This document shows positions 38,298-47,497 of a stretch of DNA of 64,000 bases, piece by piece. The position numbers and the translations under genes were made by a program. Every line of letters begins with the position of its first letter. Position 1 is the first letter of the stretch. Source of the stretch: Bacteroidales bacterium (GTDB lineage Bacteria > Bacteroidota > Bacteroidia > Bacteroidales > P3); assembly GCA_017451385.1 (NCBI GenBank), contig JAFSPS010000042.1, positions 1-64,000 on the forward strand. Direction: 5' to 3'. The notes under the pieces are model-generated. The model did not search any database. It was not told the origin of the DNA and saw only the letters and a list, made by a program, of their open reading frames with translations.

Positions 38298-41200
38298 ATG
38301 AAAGGTATTCTACGTTCTTTTTGTGTCCTTCTGCTTATGGCATATCTCGCCGCCAACTGTGAGGTATTTGCCCAGCAGGGTGTGGCCTACGACTTCTCCG
38401 CCGCCGCCCCCACGGGCCAGATGCTGTACTATAAGATAACTGGCGGCAACAACGTGCAGGTGACATATCCGAACAACGCATTATATTATTATAAGACATG
38501 GAATGGCTATGTCGAGCCAACTGGTGACCTCGTCATCCCCAATGAAGTTGTCTATGACTGCCAGACCTATCATGTAACCTCTATTGGGAGCAGGGCGTTT
38601 TATGGATGCAACTCGCTGACGAGCATTGCGGCACCCTCCGGCGTAACCACTATTGAAAATAGTGCTTTTTATGATTGTAGTTCGCTGGCGAGTATAGAGT
38701 TGCCCTCTGGCTTAACCTCTATTGGGGAAAGTACGTTTTCTGGCTGCAGTTCGCTGGCGAGCATAGAGTTGCCCTCTGGCTTAACCTCTATTGGGAAAAG
38801 TACGTTTTCTGGCTGCAGTTCGCTGACGAGCGTTGCTTTACCTTCAGGAGTAACCGCTGTTGAAGACTCTGTGTTTTATAATTGCATTTCGCTTACGAGC
38901 ATTGCTTTGCCTTCCAGCGTAACCTCTATTGGGAATTCGGCATTTGAACTTTGTCGTTCATTAATGAGCATAGAGTTGCACTCCGGCATAATAACAATTG
39001 GGGAACAGGCGTTTCGGGATTGTAGCACTTTGACGAGCATAGAGTTGCCATCCGGTTTGACCTCTATTGAGTCTATGACGTTTTATAACTGTGGTTCGCT
39101 GACGAGCATCGAGCTACCCTCCAGCGTAACCTCTATTGATGGCTATGCGTTTGGGGAATGCAGTTCGCTGACGAGCATAGAGTTGCCCTCTGGAGTAACC
39201 TCTATTTGGGATGGCGCGTTTGCAGGCTGCAGTTCGCTGACGAGCATAGAATGGCCATCCAGTATAACCTATATTGAGTGGTGTATGTTTGCTGGTTGTA
39301 GTTCTCTGACGAGCATAACGTTGCCATCTGGGCTAATTGCTATTGGGAGATATGCGTTTGATGCTTGCAGTTCTTTGACGAGCATAGATTTGCCATCTGG
39401 CCTAACCTATATCGAACTTGGGGCGTTTCAAAATTGTGTTTCTTTGACAAACATTGTACTACCATCAGGTCTAATGTCTATTGGATTCGAAGCATTTGCG
39501 GACTGCAGTAATCTTAATCCGTTGGTCGTTCCTAATTCGGTGACGGAGATAGGTGAATTTGCTTTTAGAAATGTCCCTAATGTAGTGTATAATGGTACGG
39601 CGACAGGAAGTCCATGGGGGGCCGGCACCAGCAGTACCAGCATCAGTATTACGACGAACTACGACTTCTCAGCCGTGGCATCGTCAGGGCAGACACTTTA
39701 TTACAAGATAAGTTCAGGCAATACTGTTGCGGTAGTACCTCCCAATGTTTCGTCAGATAGTTATGATTGGTATGGTTTCCCCATGCCGTCTGGCAACCTT
39801 GTTGTCCCTGATGATGTAGAATACAATGGCACGATATACCATGTAACCTCCATTGCGGATATGGCGTTTGAAGACTGTAGTTCTTTGGAGAGCATTACAT
39901 TGCCCTCTGGCGTAACATCAATTGGTTATAGAAGTTTTTGGGCTTGTAGTGCACTGTCGAGCATAGAATTACCCTCCAGCTTAAACTCTATTGGAATCAA
40001 TGCGTTTGCAAATTGTCGTGCTCTGACGAGTATAGATTTGCCATATAATGTAACTTCTATTGGCGATTGGGCTTTTTTTAACTGTTGTTCTCTAAAAAGT
40101 ATCGCCTTGCCCTCTGGCATAACCTCAATTGGAGAGAAAATGTTTTCTAAATGTAGTTCTTTGATGAGTATAACATTGCCATCCGGCGTAACTTCAATTG
40201 GCGACTGGGCTTTTGAGAAGTGTAGTTCGCTGACGAGCATCGTTTTGCCCTCAGGCGTAACCTCTATTGGGATAGAAGCGTTTTTGCTTTGCAGTTCTTT
40301 GACGAATGTCATTCTATCCTCTGGAGTAACTTCAATAAGTCGCGGAGCGTTTGTTTCCTGCAGTTCTCTGAGGCGTATAGTTTTGCCATCAGATGTAAAT
40401 ACTATTGGGGATTATGCGTTTTCAGGCTGCCAACGTCTCGACCCACTGATTATCCCTAATACGGTAACGGAAATAGCAGAGGATGCTTTTCGTGATGTCC
40501 CAACTGTAGTATATGGTGGAAGTGCAACTGGAAGTCCGTGGGGTGCCGGCAATGTTGTTGCGAATATTGGTGACGTTGTATGTCGGTGGGGTGACACTAT
40601 TGCGATGGCAATCAGCAACTTTTCGTGGCACAACGAGACATATAATGTTTCTGGTGAGTATAAGCATGTATATACTGCCGCCAACGGATGCGACAGCGTA
40701 GTGACGCTGCATTTAACGATAGAAGCTGGAAGCGTTGACCAGCAAACCGCTTGCAACAACTACACATGGATAGATGGCACCACTTACACCGAGAGCAACA
40801 ATACCGCGACTTATACTATAGAGGGCGGTGCCGCCAACGGCTGCGATAGCATTGTGATTCTCAATCTCACTATTAATGCCGCAACAAATGGGTCAGACAT
40901 CCAGACGGCGTGCGACAGCTATGAGTGGCACGGCACTACATATACCGAGAGTACCAATGAGCCTACTTACACGACTACAAATGCTGCAGGGTGCGACAGC
41001 GTGGTGACGCTGCACCTCTCCATCAAGCACAGCACGACGGGTACGGATGTCATAACCTCCGAGGAGCCTATCGTGTGGATTGACGGCAACACCTACGGCG
41101 TGAGCGACAGCACTGCATCCTACACCATAGAGGGCGGCAACGCCGCAGGGTGCGACAGCGTGGTGACGCTCCACCTCACTATCAACGGTACTACCGAAGG

Positions 41201-41426
41201 AATTGCCAATACCATGCCGGCAGAGATGAAGGTCTATGCCGCTGCTCGTCAGGTAGTGGTGGAAGGCAGCGAGGGGCAGACGGTGATGCTGTACGACCTG
41301 CAGGGGCGCGTCCTCGCCATGCGTCGCGACAGCTACCAGCCCGTCCGCTTCGACGTGCCAGCCGCAGGCGTCTATATGGTCAAGGTGGCTGACTATGCCG
41401 CCAAGAAGGTGACGGTGATGAGATAA
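38298..41426 (+). CDS. BspA-like surface protein with two leucine-rich repeat blocks and T9SS tail (4)
   Basis: A 1042-residue paralog. It has the shared signal peptide, a YDFSAAAPTGQMLYYKI module, and a first block of about sixteen LRR_5 repeats. A second YDFSAVASSGQTLYYKI module starts near residue 453 and is followed by a second block of about ten repeats. Two beta-repeat units and the T9SS tail end the protein. The second block is more diverged in DNA sequence than the first, so the fusion is probably older than the tandem duplication of the array. It should be exported and surface-exposed. Confidence 0.9.
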   Translation: MKGILRSFCVLLLMAYLAANCEVFAQQGVAYDFSAAAPTGQMLYYKITGGNNVQVTYPNNALYYYKTWNGYVEPTGDLVIPNEVVYDCQTYHVTSIGSRAFYGCNSLTSIAAPSGVTTIENSAFYDCSSLASIELPSGLTSIGESTFSGCSSLASIELPSGLTSIGKSTFSGCSSLTSVALPSGVTAVEDSVFYNCISLTSIALPSSVTSIGNSAFELCRSLMSIELHSGIITIGEQAFRDCSTLTSIELPSGLTSIESMTFYNCGSLTSIELPSSVTSIDGYAFGECSSLTSIELPSGVTSIWDGAFAGCSSLTSIEWPSSITYIEWCMFAGCSSLTSITLPSGLIAIGRYAFDACSSLTSIDLPSGLTYIELGAFQNCVSLTNIVLPSGLMSIGFEAFADCSNLNPLVVPNSVTEIGEFAFRNVPNVVYNGTATGSPWGAGTSSTSISITTNYDFSAVASSGQTLYYKISSGNTVAVVPPNVSSDSYDWYGFPMPSGNLVVPDDVEYNGTIYHVTSIADMAFEDCSSLESITLPSGVTSIGYRSFWACSALSSIELPSSLNSIGINAFANCRALTSIDLPYNVTSIGDWAFFNCCSLKSIALPSGITSIGEKMFSKCSSLMSITLPSGVTSIGDWAFEKCSSLTSIVLPSGVTSIGIEAFLLCSSLTNVILSSGVTSISRGAFVSCSSLRRIVLPSDVNTIGDYAFSGCQRLDPLIIPNTVTEIAEDAFRDVPTVVYGGSATGSPWGAGNVVANIGDVVCRWGDTIAMAISNFSWHNETYNVSGEYKHVYTAANGCDSVVTLHLTIEAGSVDQQTACNNYTWIDGTTYTESNNTATYTIEGGAANGCDSIVILNLTINAATNGSDIQTACDSYEWHGTTYTESTNEPTYTTTNAAGCDSVVTLHLSIKHSTTGTDVITSEEPIVWIDGNTYGVSDSTASYTIEGGNAAGCDSVVTLHLTINGTTEGIANTMPAEMKVYAAARQVVVEGSEGQTVMLYDLQGRVLAMRRDSYQPVRFDVPAAGVYMVKVADYAAKKVTVMR

Positions 41427-41553
41427 GGGTAGAGTCATAAATCCCTCATCAGGAGTTTGTAAAAAAAAGCAAATACCAGATATTCGGATTTCAGGCTTCT
41501 ATTGTCGCAATAAATCAGTTTATAGTATTTTTCTAATTTTCTAAATTCAAAAA

Positions 41554-42150
41554 ATGGCAAAGAATAAAAAAACTTTCTTTTTCAAGCGTTGGATGAACGG
41601 CTTGAGCAACTTGTTGGAGGACTGGCTCTTCCCTGCTGCGGTAGAGAACGAGACCACTGTCTCTAAGTCTTTCTGGTACTGCCTGCTGTCTGGTTTTTGT
41701 GGCGGTATCATAATGATGATAGTGATGATGGTGAATGGCGAAGCCAAAGGAGGCAAAGTGGATAACATCGGGTCGTATATGCCGATAATTATAGCGGCTG
41801 TTCTGTCTTTGGTGTTCATCGTTCTCCATATTGTGAAGAGTCTGCCGCAGTATGAGGATGCCAAGTCCAAGATACTGCGTGGCGTATTCGTGTTCTTCTG
41901 GTGCCTTATAGGCTTCGGTCTTGGTGTCCTGCTGGGCTATATGGCCTTCATCGCAATTATTCTTCTCATCATCATCTGGGTTATCTGGAATCTTATTTTT
42001 GGCTCTAACGGCAGCAGCGGTCGCAAATGGAAACTGGATAATGGCGACGAGGTGAGCGAGAAGAAAGGTCTCCTTGGCGAAAAATATTATGAAAGCAAGG
42101 AGGGAAAAGAATACGAGAAAGTGGATGATAACACTTTTGAAGAGAAATAA
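41554..42150 (+). CDS. Small three-helix membrane protein, unknown
   Basis: A 198-residue protein with a basic N-terminus (MAKNKKTFFFKRW). It has three hydrophobic helices at about residues 45-62, 74-93 and 108-150, the last long enough to be two. A charged C-terminal tail repeats KYYESKEGKEYEKV. I do not recognise a family. It lies between the BspA array and the second copy of the 100-base repeat. Confidence 0.65.
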   Translation: MAKNKKTFFFKRWMNGLSNLLEDWLFPAAVENETTVSKSFWYCLLSGFCGGIIMMIVMMVNGEAKGGKVDNIGSYMPIIIAAVLSLVFIVLHIVKSLPQYEDAKSKILRGVFVFFWCLIGFGLGVLLGYMAFIAIILLIIIWVIWNLIFGSNGSSGRKWKLDNGDEVSEKKGLLGEKYYESKEGKEYEKVDDNTFEEK

Positions 42151-42168
42151 AAATGAACTATGAAAACA

Positions 42169-42273
42169 AAGTGAGTAATTGTTCAAAATTGTTATACATC
42201 ATAATACAATAATCAATTAGACTATCAATAATTTTTATTAAACAACATTGCAAATTAAAATTGCCCACTTACT
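42169..42273. repeat. ~100-bp repeat, copy 2 (MITE-like)
   Basis: Shares about 57 core bases with 31249-31345. Its ends AAGTGAGTAATTG and AATTGCCCACTT are imperfect inverted repeats. The two copies are in the same orientation and bracket the BspA array. Confidence 0.6.
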
Positions 42274-42397
42274 AAAGACTGTTTTAGATAGTATTTAGTT
42301 TGTTGTGGTTTTTAGCACAATGCAGACGGAAGTTGTCCCGACTAATTCCCCGCTTGCATTGTACATCACGAGAGGTGTAGGAATAACAAATATGCCT

Positions 42398-42522
42398 ATT
42401 CCTCTCGTTTTTGTCAAAATATTGCGAGTTATTCCTCTTGATTTTGTCAAAATAAGATGTGTTATTCCTCTTTGTTTTATCAAAATAATGCAGTTTATTC
42501 CTCTTGATTTTATTAAAAAATG
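42398..42522. repeat. 33-bp tandem repeat, four units
   Basis: Units start at 42398, 42431, 42464 and 42497, each exactly 33 bases, with the form ATTCCTCTTGATTTTGTCAA followed by a variable end. A partial inverted copy (CGAGAGG and GGAATA) lies just upstream at 42369-42387. The frame is open in both directions across it, but I do not call a gene. Confidence 0.85.
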
Positions 42523-42754
42523 TTTGTTTTTTTCTTCTTCGTTAAAAAAAGCTTACTTTGATAGTATAGTAACAGATTAAATGAAACATAGGAACGATGA
42601 AATAATAACATGTAATGATAAAACTGATTAATCGTTTTTTTTTGTAATTACTATGGGGTTGAAGGATTTGAATTCTAAATAGTTGCTATTCAGATGCAGC
42701 CACTAACGGGGTTCACTTCAGCGAGGCACCCTCTTCGTATAGAGTGATTGCTCT
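42523..42754. other. AT-rich gene-free stretch
   Basis: No gene or clear regulatory site is seen between the 33-bp repeat and the stop of the nuclease gene on the other strand. Confidence 0.6.
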
Positions 42755-43429
42755 TTACCACCATGTGGAGGAGAACTGTTTGCGGCAGTGGTCGATGTAT
42801 GGGCATGGGTAGGGAATGGTGCAGTGGTCGCCTACGGCTATGACGGGTTCTGCACCTTCGAGCAGCTGCTTGAAATGAGAGATATTGGCGGCAATGGTGG
42901 GTTCCTCCTCTTGGCAATAGGCGAGGATGTCGGTAACGACGAAGCCGCCGTTGCCGTCGTTGTTGACGATGTTGAATGAGCGTATGCCGCTGATGCAGTG
43001 TGATATGACGTAGTGCTGCACGGCGGCGTCATGGCGGAAGACTTCCTTCAGCTCGCTGTTGTTCTTGACCTCGAAGATGTCGTAGGTGCCGTCGGCGTTC
43101 TTGCGTAGCACGTCGGCCAGCACCAGCACGTCGTCATAGAGGAATCCGGCCTCGAAGAGCACCACCTCGCCCTCATCCCGCAGCAGTTCGGCGGTGCGTT
43201 GCGGGTATTTATCCACCTCGCGGCGCAGCAGCTGGTCTATAGCTATGCCGTTAGTGAAGGTCGCCTTGTAGGAGGCCTCAAACTCGCGCCCGGCACGGAA
43301 GCGTACGAGGGTCTCTTTGTCGTAGCGTGCCAGATGGGAGCAATAGACATCGTAGTAGAGGGCTTTCTCGCACTGCAAGCCTCGTATGTATTTGCTCTTG
43401 GAGAGCAGGTGCTTCTTGTTGTGTGGCAT
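42755..43429 (-). CDS. Stand-alone Cas4/RecB-like PD-(D/E)XK nuclease
   Basis: A 224-residue protein with the nuclease motifs: a helix with FRAGREFE, the aspartate in VLADVL, EVK in DIFEVKN, and a QHYV helix. It also has a Cys in GLQC near the N-terminus and a cluster of three Cys (CTIPYPCPYIDHC) near the C-terminus. This matches a Cas4-type iron-sulfur site. The LSKSKYIRGLQC start is typical of DUF2779-like proteins, which are usually much longer, so this may be the nuclease part alone. No CRISPR array or cas genes are nearby. It probably acts in DNA repair or processing. Confidence 0.75.
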   Translation of the reverse strand: MPHNKKHLLSKSKYIRGLQCEKALYYDVYCSHLARYDKETLVRFRAGREFEASYKATFTNGIAIDQLLRREVDKYPQRTAELLRDEGEVVLFEAGFLYDDVLVLADVLRKNADGTYDIFEVKNNSELKEVFRHDAAVQHYVISHCISGIRSFNIVNNDGNGGFVVTDILAYCQEEEPTIAANISHFKQLLEGAEPVIAVGDHCTIPYPCPYIDHCRKQFSSTWW

Positions 43430-43560
43430 TTTTTTATTATTGGTGATCTCTATATTCAGTGGTTAGGTGCAACTCCTAACGAGGTTGAGGAAGTCTGAAT
43501 ATCTGATGCTTGCTATTTGTATGCGACTCTTGAGTTTTTTTATAAAAGTCCCTTAAAGAA

Positions 43561-43606
43561 GGCATCTATGATAAAACCTCGTAGGCGAGGTATATCCATA
43601 GATGCC
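43561..43606. other. Long nested hairpin between nuclease and transketolase genes
   Basis: GGCATCTATG (43561-43570) pairs exactly with CATAGATGCC (43597-43606), and inside them ACCTCG pairs with CGAGGT. No direct T-run follows on either strand, so it is a weak terminator candidate for the reverse-strand transketolase operon. Confidence 0.55.
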
Positions 43607-43687
43607 GTTTGATTGTCGGATTATCTATTCCGCCGCGGATGCATGAAAAGGATGGATAGCAATCGTCGGACAACACTGTGCCGCTTG

Positions 43688-44641
43688 CTATTTGCGTTTA
43701 AGCACGGCGTGCACCTTGTCAATGATGTTCGTGGCGCGGAGGCCGTAGTTGGTGAGCATCTCGTCGGGGGTGCCGCTCTCGCCGAAGCGGTCGTTGACAG
43801 CCACATACTCCATAGGTGTGGGGCAGTGGAGGGCGAGGGTCTGTGCCACGCTGTCGCCCAAGCCGCCGTTGAAGAGGTGTTCCTCGCAGGTCACGATGGC
43901 GCGCGTCTTGCGTGCTGTGGCGAGGATGGCGTCGGTGTCGAGGGGTTTGATGGTGTGCATGTTGATGACCTCGGCGCTGATGCCTTCGGCTTCGAGGGCG
44001 CGAGCAGCCTCTATGGCTTCCCACACGAGGTGTCCGCAGGCGATGATGGAGACATCTGTGCCTTCGTTGAGGAGCTGCGCCTTGCCGATGACGAAGGTGT
44101 CGTTGTCATCGGTGAAGTTGGGCATCTTGGAGCGTCCGAGACGCAGATAGACGGGACCGTTGAGGCGTGCCGCCGCGAGGGTGGCGAGGCGTGCCTGGTT
44201 GTAGTCGCATGGCACGAGGACCGTCATGTTGGGCAGAGCCTTCATGAGGGCTATGTCCTCCATAGTCTGGTGGGTGGCGCCGTCCTCGCCGAGCGAGATG
44301 CCGGCATGGGAGCCGCATATCTTGACGTTCTTGTTGCTGTAGGCCACGACTTGGCGTATCTGGTCATAGACACGGCCTGTGACAAATTCGGCGAAGCCGC
44401 CGAGGAAGGGTATCTTGCCGCAGAGGGAGAGTCCGGCGGCGATGCCTATCATGTTGGCCTCGGCGATGCCGCACTGCACGAAGCGGTCGGGGAACTCTTT
44501 GGCAAAGGCGTCAATCTTCACCGAGCCGCAGACGTCGGCGGTGAGGGCCACCACGTTGCTGTCGTTGCGGCCAGCCTCTACAAGGCCTGCGCCAAAACCG
44601 GAACGGAGTTCTTTGGATTGTTTATTTTCGTAGTGTTTCAT
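43688..44641 (-). CDS. Transketolase C-terminal subunit
   Basis: A 317-residue protein of the pyrimidine-binding and C-terminal transketolase domains. It has the ALTADV strand start, the FVQCGIAEANMIGIAAGL motif for cofactor binding, the HAGISLGEDGATHQ substrate loop and the INMHTIKPLD segment of the C-terminal domain. It pairs with the N-terminal subunit at 46128-46979 to form a thiamine diphosphate enzyme moving two-carbon units in the pentose phosphate pathway. Split transketolases are known in several phyla, but here a vWA gene lies between the halves on the same strand. Confidence 0.9.
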   Translation of the reverse strand: MKHYENKQSKELRSGFGAGLVEAGRNDSNVVALTADVCGSVKIDAFAKEFPDRFVQCGIAEANMIGIAAGLSLCGKIPFLGGFAEFVTGRVYDQIRQVVAYSNKNVKICGSHAGISLGEDGATHQTMEDIALMKALPNMTVLVPCDYNQARLATLAAARLNGPVYLRLGRSKMPNFTDDNDTFVIGKAQLLNEGTDVSIIACGHLVWEAIEAARALEAEGISAEVINMHTIKPLDTDAILATARKTRAIVTCEEHLFNGGLGDSVAQTLALHCPTPMEYVAVNDRFGESGTPDEMLTNYGLRATNIIDKVHAVLKRK

Positions 44642-44702
44642 ATCGTGATTATTTTTTATTTCTTGATGGTTGTTAGACTTTGATGGTGAGAGTGGCTGTA
44701 TG

Positions 44703-46103
44703 CTATAGGGCTATATGTTTCAGCTCGGCGGCTCTCAGGGTGATGCGGAAGGAGCGCACGTCGGCGTAGGAGCTTTTTGCCGTAGGCCTGCTGATGAGCA
44801 GGTAGTCGCCCGGCATGAGGATGAGGCGTTCGCTCTGCACGCTGCCGTCGAGGTCGCAGACCCATGCAAGCCGTCCGCCGTAGAGGGAGAAGAGGCTGGA
44901 TTGTTGCTTGATTTTGGGTTTGCTGACGGTGAGCATGGCGGGGGTGGGCAGCGAGAGGTCGGTGGTGGCGTCGCCACGCACTTCGACGTCGCGCAGGGTA
45001 GTGGGGGGCACCGTCATGACCTCCACATCGTAGCGTCCGGCGAGGTAGGTCACGCGGTCGCCCACATGCTGGCGGTTGATGATGGCGTCCTGCCCGTGCT
45101 GCCGCACGGTGATGTCATAGCTCGGTATGCTCCATGTGGTGCGCTGACTGTCGAAATGGATGCTGAGCCGTCCCTGGTCTATCTGTAGGTTGATGACGGA
45201 CACTTGGTTGGCAGGGAAGGTCTGGCGCGTCAGCGTGGTCTCGGGTTTGGTGAAGAGGCGCACATCGTAGGTGAGCAGAGGGTCGATGACGAGGGTGTCT
45301 GCCACCGCCTGTGGGGCGTTGGTGTAGATGGTGGTGTGGCGCGGCAGGTCGGTGGCGGCATCGTAGAAGACTATGGGCATGGCGGTCTCGTAGGCCATGC
45401 CTTCGCTGTCGGTGATGTTGACCACCACGCGTGCCGTCTCGGCGGCTTGACGCAGGATGTCGAAGAGTGCGTCGGTGTAACGCTCCTCGGTGGTGAGGGC
45501 GGTGTAGCGTCCGGCGCAGGAGAGCAGCGGACGCTGTGCCTCGCTCTGCGTGCCGATGCCGAGGATGAAGGTCTGCACCACGGAGCCGTCCTGCTGCACT
45601 TGGCGTGCCATGTCGCAGATGTCGCCGCTGCAGTCGTCCACGCCGTCGGTAATCATCAGTATGATGTTGCGGTCGTTGGGGTGCTGTGCGAAGTCGTCCA
45701 CCACGCCGCCCAGTGCCGAGGCAGCATCGCAGTTGCCTTCGGGCACGAGGGTGCGCAGCTTGCCGAGCAGACGGTAGTAGTTGTCGTCGCCGAAAGGCAC
45801 CTCCAGACGCGAGGCCAGCGAGCCGTCGTTCTTATGGCCGAAGACGCGCAGTGCCATGTCGAAGTCGCGGCGGCGGTCCACGCTGTCAATGAAGCGGCGC
45901 AGCACCTGCTGCGTGACTTTTATCTTCGACTCGCTCTGCCATGTCTCCCACATGCTGTGTGAGCAGTCGAGCACCAGAAGCAGGTGCGTCTGCGGGGCGC
46001 GGCGTGCGGGCTGCTGTTTCTTCTTCTGTGCCGCAAGGGGCAGGACGAGGAGCAGCAGGAGCAGCAGGGCTGTGAGGTGACGTGTATGGATGCTGGCTGT
46101 CAA
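44703..46103 (-). CDS. Secreted vWA domain protein between the transketolase halves
   Basis: A signal peptide (LLLLLLLVLPLAAQ) is followed by a vWA domain with metal site DCSHSM near residue 46 and the IILMITDGVDDC strand, spanning about residues 40 to 215. The 250-residue C-terminal part is beta-rich with three or so repeating units, and not recognised. It starts 24 bases after the transketolase N-terminal gene and ends 61 bases before the C-terminal gene, so all three are likely co-transcribed. The protein is exported while transketolase is cytoplasmic, so a shared function is not obvious. Confidence 0.8.
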   Translation of the reverse strand: MTASIHTRHLTALLLLLLLVLPLAAQKKKQQPARRAPQTHLLLVLDCSHSMWETWQSESKIKVTQQVLRRFIDSVDRRRDFDMALRVFGHKNDGSLASRLEVPFGDDNYYRLLGKLRTLVPEGNCDAASALGGVVDDFAQHPNDRNIILMITDGVDDCSGDICDMARQVQQDGSVVQTFILGIGTQSEAQRPLLSCAGRYTALTTEERYTDALFDILRQAAETARVVVNITDSEGMAYETAMPIVFYDAATDLPRHTTIYTNAPQAVADTLVIDPLLTYDVRLFTKPETTLTRQTFPANQVSVINLQIDQGRLSIHFDSQRTTWSIPSYDITVRQHGQDAIINRQHVGDRVTYLAGRYDVEVMTVPPTTLRDVEVRGDATTDLSLPTPAMLTVSKPKIKQQSSLFSLYGGRLAWVCDLDGSVQSERLILMPGDYLLISRPTAKSSYADVRSFRITLRAAELKHIAL

Positions 46104-46127
46104 AAGGATGTCAGATTGAGGGGTTTA

Positions 46128-46979
46128 TCAGTAGTCTTTCAGCTCGGTCTCTGGCAGTTGGGCGAGGGCGCGCGGCAGGTCGGCATCGCTCAGTACGGCA
46201 CCGTGGTATTTGTTGGTGTCCTGCATGAAGTCCACGCCGTAGCCCATCTTGGTGGTGAGGATGACTGCCACGGGGCTGCCGTTGCCGCTCATGGCCTTGG
46301 CTTGCGTCATGCCGTCGATGACCTGCTGCATGTCGTTGCCGTTGGCGATGACGACGACTTTCCATTTGAAAGCCTCGAATTTGGCGCGGAGGTCGCCGAG
46401 GTCCATGACTTGGTCTGTGCTGCCGTCAATCTGCTGGCGGTTGTAGTCTATGGTGGCGATAAGGTTGTCCACGCCCTTGTCGCCGGCAAACATGACGGCT
46501 TCCCAAATCTGCCCTTCTTCGAGCTCGCCGTCGCCGTGCATGGTGTAAACGAGGTGTTTGTCGCCCGTCATCTTCTTGCCGAGGGCGGCGCCGATGCCTA
46601 CGGAGAGGCCCTGGCCCAGCGAGCCGGAGGCCATGCGTATGCCGGGCAGACCGTGTGCCGTGGAGGGATGCCCCTGCAGGCGTGTGCCGAAGCGGCGGAA
46701 GGTGGCAAGCTCGCTGACGGGGAAGAAGCCGCGACGCGCCATGGTGCTATAGATGACGGGGGTGATGTGGCCCTGCGACACGAAGAGCATATCCTGCCCC
46801 TCGCCGCTCATGGTGAAATGGGCGGGGTCGTGGTCCATGAGGTTGAACTGCATGGCGGTGAACCATTCCGTGGTGCCCAGTGAGCCGCCAGGATGGCCTG
46901 ATTTGGCGGCAGTAGTCATGCGGAGGATGTCTCTACGCACCTGCGTAGCAATGGTTTGGAGTTCGTTTATCTCTTTCAT
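46128..46979 (-). CDS. Transketolase N-terminal subunit
   Basis: A 283-residue thiamine-diphosphate-binding subunit with SGHPGGSLG, LSVGIGAALG, the cofactor motif HGDGELEEGQIWEA, and NRQQIDG. It provides the diphosphate-binding half of the split transketolase; the other half is at 43688-44641. It is the first gene of the three-gene reverse-strand operon. Confidence 0.92.
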   Translation of the reverse strand: MKEINELQTIATQVRRDILRMTTAAKSGHPGGSLGTTEWFTAMQFNLMDHDPAHFTMSGEGQDMLFVSQGHITPVIYSTMARRGFFPVSELATFRRFGTRLQGHPSTAHGLPGIRMASGSLGQGLSVGIGAALGKKMTGDKHLVYTMHGDGELEEGQIWEAVMFAGDKGVDNLIATIDYNRQQIDGSTDQVMDLGDLRAKFEAFKWKVVVIANGNDMQQVIDGMTQAKAMSGNGSPVAVILTTKMGYGVDFMQDTNKYHGAVLSDADLPRALAQLPETELKDY

Positions 46980-47032
46980 GTATTTTTAATGCTGTGAGAA
47001 AGTTATTTGTAAAAAGTGGATTGACAAATGAT

Positions 47033-47443
47033 TTATTCGCCGAGTTTGAAGACATACTGGCGGCTGTTTTGGTCGATGGCGAAGAGCTCGTTGCCATGGC
47101 GTGTGCAGCTGACACTGAAGGTGTTCTCCTCCGAGTCGTGGATGACGCCGGTGCCGCTGTCGCCCGTCATGGTGACGTGTCCCCATACGGGGCCTTTCTG
47201 GTCGTAGGACGAGACATATATGGTCTCGCCTTTGGCGGCGGGCTTGTTCGCGCGTTGCACGGTGCGACGTGGCGCGGGCTGTGCAACGGGTTCAGGCTCT
47301 GCCGCCGGCTCTTCAACGGGTATTGCCACAACGGTGTCGAGCTGTGGCTCTGCGGGTTGCGAGGTAGAAGGGTCGTTCTGTTTGCAGGCCGCCAGCGTGA
47401 GGGCTACGAGGCCTATGGTGAGCAATAAATTAAATAATCTCAT
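47033..47443 (-). CDS. Small lipoprotein, unknown function
   Basis: I chose the ATG at 47443 because it begins the signal peptide MRLFNLLLTIGLVALTLAAC with lipobox LAAC; the frame is open further to 47476. A proline-rich linker (about residues 25 to 60) leads to a compact C-terminal domain that contains GHVTMTGDSGTG and ENTFSVSCTRHG. The family is not recognised. A -7 box (TACATTTG) lies upstream. Confidence 0.75.
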   Translation of the reverse strand: MRLFNLLLTIGLVALTLAACKQNDPSTSQPAEPQLDTVVAIPVEEPAAEPEPVAQPAPRRTVQRANKPAAKGETIYVSSYDQKGPVWGHVTMTGDSGTGVIHDSEENTFSVSCTRHGNELFAIDQNSRQYVFKLGE

Positions 47444-47489
47444 AACAATACCGTTTAGCATACGTTTGCTTGTCAAGTTAAATAAAATG

Positions 47490-47497
47490 CAAATGTA
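47490..47497 (-). promoter_or_regulatory. -7 box for the small lipoprotein
   Basis: On the reverse strand TACATTTG followed by C matches TAnnTTTG, with a weaker GTTG about 20 bases upstream. Confidence 0.5.

Noticed and set aside
42305-42580. 91-codon frame over the 33-base repeats
   Set aside because: Its sequence is set by the repeat period; no signal for a gene, and the opposite strand is also open.
43613-44683. Plus-strand open frame opposite the transketolase C-terminal gene
   Set aside because: The reverse strand encodes a clear transketolase subunit; the plus frame has no recognisable motif.
45204-46883. Plus-strand open frames opposite the vWA and transketolase N genes
   Set aside because: Shadows of well-supported genes, rich in Val, Ala and His.
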